A stretch of 9,931 nucleotides of DNA from an uncultured Rhodospirillaceae bacterium (GTDB lineage: Bacteria; Pseudomonadota; Alphaproteobacteria; Rhodospirillales; Casp-alpha2), in NCBI GenBank assembly GCA_913048145.1, contig CAJWVP010000083.1, positions 1 through 9,931 on the forward strand. The letters are read 5' to 3'. Positions 1 through 5,228 of this stretch are shown here, piece after piece. Made by a program: the position numbers and the translations under genes. The notes under the pieces are model-generated. The model worked only from the letters and a program-made list of their open reading frames with translations, made no database searches and was not told the origin of the DNA. Position 1 is the first letter of the stretch; each line of letters opens with the position of its first letter.

Positions 1-586
1 CGACGTCAAAACCGGCCTTTTCGGCAATAGCCGCATCATCTGTCAAATTCATTCCCGCCGCCGCCTTATGGGCGGCCAGTATTTCCGGGTACCTGAAACC
101 CTGCGGGGTCTGCACACGCCACAGATCCGATCGGTCAACCGTTGTTTCCACGAATCCGTCTCGCACACGTTTCAGTGTATCGGCGACTGGAATACCGGGC
201 GCCGCCCCCACGTACAGATCAAGGGCGGCGACGATCTCCGAAATCAACGCATCCGTGAAAAATGGCCGGGCCGCGTCGTGGATGAGGACCGCGTCGGGCT
301 GAATGTTGGCCAAGGCCTCCAGCCCGTTGTATACCGATTCTTGCCGCGACGCGCCTCCCGATACGGGTTCGATCACGCCCAATCCGGCCGCGGCCTCATC
401 GTAGAGCGCGCGATCATCGGGATGGATAACCGTGACGATCGCGTTCACGTCAGGGTGTGCGACGAATTTCGACAGGGTGTGGCGTAGGACCGGCTCACCG
501 TAAAGGGCGCAATACTGTTTCGGAATTTCACCGCCGAAACGATGGCCGCGCCCGGCGGCAACAATGAGGGCGGCGACCTTGGGCAC
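1..586 (-). CDS. ispD: IspD, 2-C-methyl-D-erythritol 4-phosphate cytidylyltransferase (N-terminal part, possibly of an IspDF fusion)
   Basis: Cytosolic enzyme of the MEP isoprenoid pathway that joins CTP and methylerythritol phosphate to give CDP-methylerythritol. Reading the reverse strand from GTG at 586 gives 195 uninterrupted residues up to the window edge. The family motifs appear in order: VAALIVAAGRGHRFGG then PKQY (nucleotide-binding loop; R16 and K23 align with the catalytic Arg and Lys of the E. coli enzyme), GGASRQESVYNGL, VLIHDAARPF, PVADTLKR, a TTVDRSDLWRVQTPQGF stretch and LTDDAAIAE. The GTG start is supported by an in-frame TAG at 595-593 just upstream, by GGGAG at 600-596 nine bases away, and by the mature N-terminus matching the family. 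An ATG at 591-589 is in another frame and gives no IspD sequence. The C-terminus lies outside the window. In many alphaproteobacteria IspD is fused to IspF, which cannot be tested here. The gene is transcribed away from the rest of the locus. Confidence 0.96.
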   Translation of the reverse strand, partial: MPKVAALIVAAGRGHRFGGEIPKQYCALYGEPVLRHTLSKFVAHPDVNAIVTVIHPDDRALYDEAAAGLGVIEPVSGGASRQESVYNGLEALANIQPDAVLIHDAARPFFTDALISEIVAALDLYVGAAPGIPVADTLKRVRDGFVETTVDRSDLWRVQTPQGFRYPEILAAHKAAAGMNLTDDAAIAEKAGFDV

Positions 587-595
587 GACATTCTA

Positions 596-600
596 CTCCC
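596..600 (-). promoter_or_regulatory. Shine-Dalgarno sequence of ispD
   Basis: On the reverse strand GGGAG sits nine bases before the GTG at 586. It supports the non-ATG start, together with the stop codon TAG (595-593) that blocks any longer reading frame. Confidence 0.6.
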
Positions 601-688
601 AATTTGAAAGGGGCCCGGAATGGGGCTGGCGGCTGATTTGCCGGCGCGGCTGAGAGTACCGGCGCCGACCGGCACTGCCAACTCATGA

Positions 689-700
689 TTTGGCGCCAAA
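689..700. repeat. 12-bp perfect palindrome TTTGGCGCCAAA
   Basis: A perfect self-complementary 12-mer in the gap between the divergent ispD and ypjD-like genes. It is compact and has no spacer, as expected of an operator for a dimeric regulator rather than of an RNA hairpin, which would have no loop. I do not recognise it as the binding site of a named regulator. Its centre is exactly 20 bp from the centre of the next palindrome. Confidence 0.5.
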
Positions 701-707
701 ACCCAGA

Positions 708-721
708 CAACACTTGTGTTG
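708..721. repeat. Inverted repeat CAACAC-TT-GTGTTG
   Basis: Two perfect 6-bp arms around a 2-bp spacer, seven bases after the preceding palindrome. It is too tight to form an RNA stem-loop, so a protein-binding site is the likelier role if it has one. An alternative GTG start of the downstream gene (716) falls inside this repeat, which is one reason to prefer the later ATG. Confidence 0.5.
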
Positions 722-784
722 AAGGCCCCCGAACGTCATGTTGCCCACACTTTTCGTCGGGATTGGTATACATCTGTTGCGACA

Positions 785-1594
785 ATGACGTTTTCTTCGC
801 TCGATCTCATGGCCCTGGCGACCCAGTTTCCAATCCTGGCGTTGGCTTGGCGTCGCGAACCTGGTCGGGATCATATTTTTTGGCTTCTGCTTGCGGCTGC
901 GTTTTTGGGGCCATTTCTGTGGTCTATCATCGCTCATGCGGTGGCTTGGCAGGCTGAACTGACTGCTGCCCTTTGGACGACCATCGCCGCAACATGGGGA
1001 TTGTTTACATTCCTTTGCGTCTACGAAAAGGAGGCCTGGCGATTGATCGCCATCATTGCCCCGGTTCTGTTCATTATGGCTGTCCTGGCCATCATTTGGT
1101 CTGGCCAACATGGACAAAGTCCGACTACCGAAATTCCAGGCGCGGCACGAGGCGCTGGTCTCGGGTTGCACATTGCTGTCTCCGTTGCGACCTATGGGTT
1201 GCTAACCATTGCGGCCGCCGCCGGATCGGCAGGAATCATCCAGGATCGCACCCTCAAATCCAAACAACCCACAGCTCGATCCCGCAATTTTCCGGCGCTG
1301 TCCGATTGTGACGCCATGATGTTCCGGCTGCTCAGCATGGCTGAAGTAGTGCTTGCGTTGGGGGTGGTAAGTGGGATGGCCTTGCAGTTCCAGGAAACAC
1401 GACACATCCTGGCTTTCGATCACAAAACGATTTTAGCCCTTATCTCCTTCGGTCTCATTGCGGTCCTGCTAGTGACCCATCGCTTTTATGGTTTGCGGGG
1501 CCGGAAAGCGGCGCGCTGGGTTCTGTCTGCCTACCTTTGCCTCACGTTGGGGTATCCAGGCGTCAAGTTCGTGACCGACGTCATCCTGAACTGA
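785..1594 (+). CDS. ypjD: YpjD/CcsA-like integral membrane protein (cytochrome c assembly family)
   Basis: A 269-residue polytopic membrane protein, close in length to E. coli YpjD. I count eight hydrophobic helices, at about residues 5-22, 32-52, 62-80, 86-105, 128-150, 183-200, 214-231 and 242-262. Family-like features are IIAHAVAWQ (H51), LHIAVSVATYGLLTIAA (H129), FDHKTILALISF (H213), THRFYGLRGR (H232) and the C-terminal LTLGYPGVKFV. The family belongs to the CcsA/CcmC-like cytochrome c assembly superfamily. The WGxxWxWD haem-handling motif of true CcsA/CcmC is not visible, so a direct haem-lyase role is not supported and the function is uncertain. I chose ATG 785. A GTG at 716 in the same frame would add 23 residues that are hydrophilic and unlike the family, and it lies inside a palindrome. 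No clear Shine-Dalgarno precedes ATG 785; a TATACA sequence at 767-772 could be a -10 element giving a very short leader. dusB follows on the same strand after 79 bp. Confidence 0.85.
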   Translation: MTFSSLDLMALATQFPILALAWRREPGRDHIFWLLLAAAFLGPFLWSIIAHAVAWQAELTAALWTTIAATWGLFTFLCVYEKEAWRLIAIIAPVLFIMAVLAIIWSGQHGQSPTTEIPGAARGAGLGLHIAVSVATYGLLTIAAAAGSAGIIQDRTLKSKQPTARSRNFPALSDCDAMMFRLLSMAEVVLALGVVSGMALQFQETRHILAFDHKTILALISFGLIAVLLVTHRFYGLRGRKAARWVLSAYLCLTLGYPGVKFVTDVILN

Positions 1595-1605
1595 CGATTT
1601 TGCCG

Positions 1606-1641
1606 AATTGTGCGAGAGGGCCTTGAGTTTGCGGCACAATT
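1606..1641. repeat. Inverted repeat AATTGTGC-N20-GCACAATT upstream of dusB
   Basis: Perfect 8-bp arms at 1606-1613 and 1634-1641, in the 79-bp gap before dusB. The right arm is followed by a second partial copy, TGCACAAT (1642-1649), so GCACAAT occurs twice in tandem. No T-run follows, so this is not a terminator. It could be an operator or part of the promoter of the dusB-ntr operon. A weak sigma-70-like pair, TTGAGT (1623-1628) and AATAAA (1646-1651) with a 17-bp spacer, overlaps it. I see no correctly spaced sigma-54 GG-N10-GC element. Confidence 0.4.
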
Positions 1642-1663
1642 GCACAATAAATAGGCATAAGTT

Positions 1664-1667
1664 GAGG
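1664..1667 (+). promoter_or_regulatory. Shine-Dalgarno sequence of dusB
   Basis: GAGG lies six bases before ATG 1674 and decides the dusB start in favour of that codon over the in-frame TTG at 1608. The TTG would add 22 residues unlike the family and falls in the inverted repeat. Confidence 0.6.
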
Positions 1668-1673
1668 AATGCC

Positions 1674-2666
1674 ATGTTGAAGCCCATAAATATTGGCCCG
1701 CTCGAAATTGACGACCCGATCGTTCTGGCCCCCATGTCGGGCGTTACGGACATGCCATTCAGGCGCCTAGTCAAACGCGCCGGAGCTGGGCTCGTCGTCT
1801 CTGAAATGATCGCGAGCCGCGCCATGGTTCACGCGGCGCGCAAGACTATGAAGATGGCTACCCATTGCGCCGATGAGTATCCCATCTCTGTGCAACTCGC
1901 AGGCTGTGAACCCGATGTCATGGCCGAGGCAGCGCGTATTAACGAAGATTTCGGCGCGACTATAATCGACATCAACATGGGTTGCCCGGTCAAGAAAGTC
2001 ACCAACGGGGATGCCGGATCGGCGCTGATGCGTGATCTAGGTTTAGCGTCGAAGCTGTTGGAAGTAACCGTCAAGGCCGTCAACATTCCGGTGACGCTTA
2101 AGATGCGGACGGGCTGGGATGATGACACCCGAAACGCCCCTCAACTGGCCAAAATTGCCGAAGATTGTGGAATTCAAGCCATAGCCGTCCATGGCCGGAC
2201 GCGTTGCCAGTTCTACAAAGGTCGGGCGGATTGGCCCTTCATTGCCTCGGTCAAGGATGCTGTGAATATTCCCGTGTTCGGCAACGGCGACGTAGTCAGC
2301 GTCGATGATGCAAAAAAACTTCTCGAGGATTCGGGCGCCGATGGTATTTTGGTCGGCCGGGGAACCTATGGCCGTCCCTGGTTTCTCAACCAAATTTCCC
2401 ATTATTTGAAAACCGGCGAGCGTCTGGCTGATCCCACCGTCGAGGCGCAAATGGAAATCGTTCTCGAGCATTTTGACGCCATTGTTTCGCACTATGGATC
2501 GCAACCGGGCGTCAAAATCGCTCGTAAACACCTGGGATGGTACTCCAAAGGCTTATCGAATTCCGCAGAGTTCCGTCAGGAAGTTTTTCAGTTGGATACT
2601 CCTGATGCCGTCAAAGCGCGTATTCGCGCCTTTTATGGTCCGATCGTCGAGTGCCTTGCCGCATGA
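1674..2666 (+). CDS. dusB: tRNA-dihydrouridine synthase B (NifR3 family)
   Basis: A 330-residue flavoenzyme that uses FMN and NADPH to reduce specific uridines to dihydrouridine in tRNA in the cytosol. The TIM-barrel part shows LAPMSGVTDMPFRRL (FMN-binding loop near the N-terminus), INMGCPVKKVTNGDAGSALMRD with the catalytic Cys at C104, LKMRTGWDD, VHGRTRCQFYKGRADW, GNGDV and GADGILVGRGTYGRPWF (phosphate-binding end of the barrel). The C-terminal helical tRNA-binding part includes KIARKHLGWYSKG. Length and motif order are normal for DusB. The gene overlaps ntrB by 4 bp (ATGA at 2663-2666), so the two are translationally coupled. This dusB-ntrBC linkage is the reason for the old name nifR3 and is widespread in alphaproteobacteria. 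Nothing suggests a direct role in nitrogen sensing. Confidence 0.96.
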   Translation: MLKPINIGPLEIDDPIVLAPMSGVTDMPFRRLVKRAGAGLVVSEMIASRAMVHAARKTMKMATHCADEYPISVQLAGCEPDVMAEAARINEDFGATIIDINMGCPVKKVTNGDAGSALMRDLGLASKLLEVTVKAVNIPVTLKMRTGWDDDTRNAPQLAKIAEDCGIQAIAVHGRTRCQFYKGRADWPFIASVKDAVNIPVFGNGDVVSVDDAKKLLEDSGADGILVGRGTYGRPWFLNQISHYLKTGERLADPTVEAQMEIVLEHFDAIVSHYGSQPGVKIARKHLGWYSKGLSNSAEFRQEVFQLDTPDAVKARIRAFYGPIVECLAA

Positions 2667-3787
2667 CCCCAAAACCGGCGATAACCTGGTCAGCGCCCTC
2701 AGAAGAATACGATTTGGACGGCGAACTCATTCTTAACGGCTTGAGCTCAGCAATTCTTGTCATAAATGCCGACCAATCCATTCTGAAACTAAATGCCGCA
2801 GCTGAGCAGTTCCTGAGTTCAAGCGCCACCAACATAGTTGGCCATCCACTCAGCGATTTCATTCCGCCGGATAGTCCCTTGTTTGTTCTGGTCGAGCAGG
2901 TTCGCATGGAAAATCATGCCGTATCCGAACACGACTTGACGATTGAGACACCTCGGATCGGCCGGCATTTTGTCAATGTCCATGTGGCTCCCATCGCAGA
3001 GCGCCCGGGCGTCGTCATTCTCTCCATACACTCACGATCGATCGCTGAAAAGATTGACCGCCAGCTGTCGTATCGCGGGGCAGCACGTTCAGTGACGGCC
3101 ATGGCGGCCATGTTGGCCCATGAAGTCAAAAATCCACTTTCCGGTATCCGCGGTGCGGCGCAGCTGCTCGAGGATACCGTATCCGAAGACGATCAAAGCC
3201 TGGCTCGACTCATCCGCGATGAGGTCGATCGGATCGTCGAACTGGTCGATCGCATGGGGATGTTCGCCGGCGACGCGCCGATCCGGCATCAAAGCGTGAA
3301 TATCCACCAAATCCTCGATCGGGTCCTTCAGGTCTCGAAGAACGGTTTTGGGCGCCACGCCCGTTTCGTCACGCAGTTTGACCCCTCATTGCCACCTGTC
3401 CGCGGCAACCGCGATCAATTGGTGCAGGTATTTCTGAACTTGATTAAGAACGCGGTGGAAGCGGCCTCGGACGAGGCTGCCGAAATTGTGATGGAAACCT
3501 CGTACCAACACGGCGTCAGATTCGCCGCCCCCGGTAACGGTGAACGGGTCCATCTTCCCCTTACCATCAGCATCACGGACAACGGCACCGGCATCCCAGA
3601 CGACATGATGCCGCACCTTTTCGACCCTTTTGTCACCTCAAAATCGCAGGGTAGCGGGCTGGGGTTGGCGCTGGTGGCCAAGATTATCGGTGATCACGGC
3701 GGTATCGTGGAATGCGAAACCGCCAATACCCGTACAGTATTTAGGGTCATGTTGCCCATGTTCCAGGACCGCGAAGGCTTCGAATGA
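2663..3787 (+). CDS. ntrB: NtrB, nitrogen regulation sensor histidine kinase/phosphatase
   Basis: A 374-residue soluble sensor kinase (GlnL/NtrB family) that phosphorylates or dephosphorylates NtrC according to PII status. There is no membrane segment. An N-terminal PAS domain spans about residues 25-130 (LNGLSSAILVINADQSIL onward). The dimerisation/phosphoacceptor helix carries AHEVKNPLSGIRGAAQLLE with the phosphorylated His at H153. The ATPase domain has the N box NLIKNAVEA (N263), G1 box DNGTGIP (D306), F box PFVTSK and G2 box GSGLGLAL (from G330). The ATG at 2663 overlaps the dusB stop as ATGA; a GTG at 2651 in the same frame would add only four residues and is less likely. The 3' end overlaps ntrC by another ATGA, so kinase and regulator should be made in step. 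All kinase boxes are intact. Confidence 0.97.
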   Translation: MTPKPAITWSAPSEEYDLDGELILNGLSSAILVINADQSILKLNAAAEQFLSSSATNIVGHPLSDFIPPDSPLFVLVEQVRMENHAVSEHDLTIETPRIGRHFVNVHVAPIAERPGVVILSIHSRSIAEKIDRQLSYRGAARSVTAMAAMLAHEVKNPLSGIRGAAQLLEDTVSEDDQSLARLIRDEVDRIVELVDRMGMFAGDAPIRHQSVNIHQILDRVLQVSKNGFGRHARFVTQFDPSLPPVRGNRDQLVQVFLNLIKNAVEAASDEAAEIVMETSYQHGVRFAAPGNGERVHLPLTISITDNGTGIPDDMMPHLFDPFVTSKSQGSGLGLALVAKIIGDHGGIVECETANTRTVFRVMLPMFQDREGFE

Positions 3788-5226
3788 ACCGCTCAACCAT
3801 CCTCGTTGCTGATGATGATGCCGCCATACGCACTGTCGTCGTTCAGGCGCTGACACGCGCAGGCTACGATGTTCGGGCTGCGGGAAATGCGGCAACCCTT
3901 TGGCAATGGATTGAAAAGGGCGAAGGCGATCTAGTAATTACCGATGTAATTATGCCCGATGAAAACGGTTTAGACCTTGTCCCCCGCATCCGACGCCTCA
4001 GACCTGACTTACGGATCGTCGTCATGAGTGCGCAAACGACGCTCATGACCGCTGTCAAAGCTACCGAAAAAGGCGCCTTCGACTATCTCCCAAAGCCTTT
4101 TGATATTAATGATTTAATTTCAATTGTTAAGAGGGGAATTGAATCTGAGAAGGATATCGGCGCACGACTGAATGAGGATGGTGTCGACGAAACGCTGCCC
4201 CTCATTGGCCGATCGCCAGCGATGCAAGAAGTGTATCGGACCGTTGCCCGCCTCATGCCAACCGACCTTACAGTGATGATAAATGGGGAATCCGGTACCG
4301 GCAAAGAACTCTTTGCCCGCGCGCTTCACGACTACGGAAAGCGCAAATCCGCGCCCTTCGTTGCTGTCAATATGGCAGCGATCCCTAGGGAGTTGATCGA
4401 GAGCGAACTCTTTGGACATGAGAAGGGCGCTTTTACTGGTGCCGTTGCACGGAGCACAGGCCGGTTCGAACAGGCGGAAGGCGGCACGCTCTTTCTTGAT
4501 GAAATCGGCGACATGCCCCTTGAGGCCCAAACCCGCCTGTTGCGTGTTCTTCAGGACGGAAAATACACATCTGTCGGTGGCCGTCACGCCATGTATACGG
4601 ATGTTCGCATCATCACCGCCACACACCACGATCTCCGCCAACTCATCCGCCAAGGACTGTTTCGTGAAGATCTATTTTTCAGATTGAACGTCGTCCCCGT
4701 GCGCCTGCCGCCTCTACGAGATCGCACAGGGGACATCCCAGAGTTGGTTCGGCATTTTCTGGCGCAAGCGGTAAATTCCGGTCTGCCGTGGAAGACCATC
4801 GACGCCGAAGCTCTCGAAGCTTTGCGAGGTCACAGCTGGCCCGGCAACGTAAGGGAACTCGAAAATATGGTTCAGCGGCTCGCTGCGCTATGTCCTCAAG
4901 AGATGATCAGTGCAGCTGACATTCATCGCGAATTTGAACAGTGTGGAAATGTGGCCTCATCAAATTCCATGAATTCGGGAAATGACGGCCTCGCGCAGAC
5001 CGTCGAGGATCAGCTGGCTGAATATTTCGCGGCGCACAACGGCTCATTGCCAGCCACGGGCCTTTATGATCGCATCCTCAAAGAAATTGAGAAACCATTG
5101 ATCACGTTAACCCTGCAGGCTACGCGCGGTAATCAAGTCAAAGCCGCGCAAGTTCTCGGATTGAACCGGAATACGTTGCGAAAAAAGATCAAAGAACTTG
5201 AAATCCCTGTCATTCGGGGCGGCTGA
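3784..5226 (+). CDS. ntrC: NtrC, sigma-54-dependent nitrogen response regulator
   Basis: A 480-residue transcription activator (GlnG/NtrC). The receiver domain (about 1-120) has the acidic pocket D10-D12, the phosphorylated D54 in VITDVIMP, S82 and K104 in LPKPF. The AAA+ domain (about 140-380) has Walker A GESGTGKE at 168-175, the sigma-54 contact loop GAFTGA at 215-220, Walker B FLDE with D239 and E240, the REDLFFRLNVVP segment and WPGNVRELENMV near 350. A flexible Ser/Asn-rich linker follows at about 395-410. A Fis-type helix-turn-helix at about 445-474 (GNQVKAAQVLGLNRNTLRKKI) binds DNA. All parts needed to activate sigma-54 polymerase are present. It starts inside the ntrB stop (ATGA overlap) and ends 2 bp before ntrY. 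A short AT-rich patch with unusual codons lies at the receiver/AAA+ junction (about 4100-4155). Confidence 0.97.
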   Translation: MNRSTILVADDDAAIRTVVVQALTRAGYDVRAAGNAATLWQWIEKGEGDLVITDVIMPDENGLDLVPRIRRLRPDLRIVVMSAQTTLMTAVKATEKGAFDYLPKPFDINDLISIVKRGIESEKDIGARLNEDGVDETLPLIGRSPAMQEVYRTVARLMPTDLTVMINGESGTGKELFARALHDYGKRKSAPFVAVNMAAIPRELIESELFGHEKGAFTGAVARSTGRFEQAEGGTLFLDEIGDMPLEAQTRLLRVLQDGKYTSVGGRHAMYTDVRIITATHHDLRQLIRQGLFREDLFFRLNVVPVRLPPLRDRTGDIPELVRHFLAQAVNSGLPWKTIDAEALEALRGHSWPGNVRELENMVQRLAALCPQEMISAADIHREFEQCGNVASSNSMNSGNDGLAQTVEDQLAEYFAAHNGSLPATGLYDRILKEIEKPLITLTLQATRGNQVKAAQVLGLNRNTLRKKIKELEIPVIRGG

Positions 5227-5228
5227 TA

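Noticed and set aside
68..487. Forward open frame of 139 codons over ispD
   Set aside because: It is antisense to a clear IspD reading frame and its translation resembles no family; it is a shadow of the real gene's codon bias.
641..667. Repeated CCGGCGC blocks in the ispD/ypjD gap as a hairpin or terminator
   Set aside because: The copies are mainly direct repeats of GC-rich sequence with no T-run; nothing distinguishes them from base composition.
716..784. 23-residue N-terminal extension of the YpjD-like protein from GTG 716
   Set aside because: The added residues are hydrophilic and unlike the family, the start lies in a palindrome, and the 269-residue form matches usual YpjD length.
683..1171. 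Reverse open frame of 162 codons over the YpjD-like gene
   Set aside because: The translation is polar and low in recognisable structure, and the forward frame gives a coherent membrane protein with family motifs.
1629..1645. Sigma-54 promoter resembling GGCAC..TTGC before dusB
   Set aside because: GG (1633-1634) and GC (1642-1643) are separated by 7 rather than the required 10 bases.
1595..1673. Terminator between the YpjD-like gene and dusB
   Set aside because: The only inverted repeat has a 20-base loop, moderate GC and no following T-run.
2043..2531. Reverse open frame of 162 codons inside dusB
   Set aside because: Antisense to conserved DusB motifs; no independent evidence of coding.
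3035..3044. CGATCGATCG palindrome in ntrB
   Set aside because: It falls in coding sequence where repeated GATCG-type codons are common (also near 3225-3253) and is probably chance.
4120..4653. Reverse open frame of 177 codons inside ntrC
   Set aside because: It lies fully antisense to the conserved AAA+ domain, with no ribosome-binding site or family resemblance noted.
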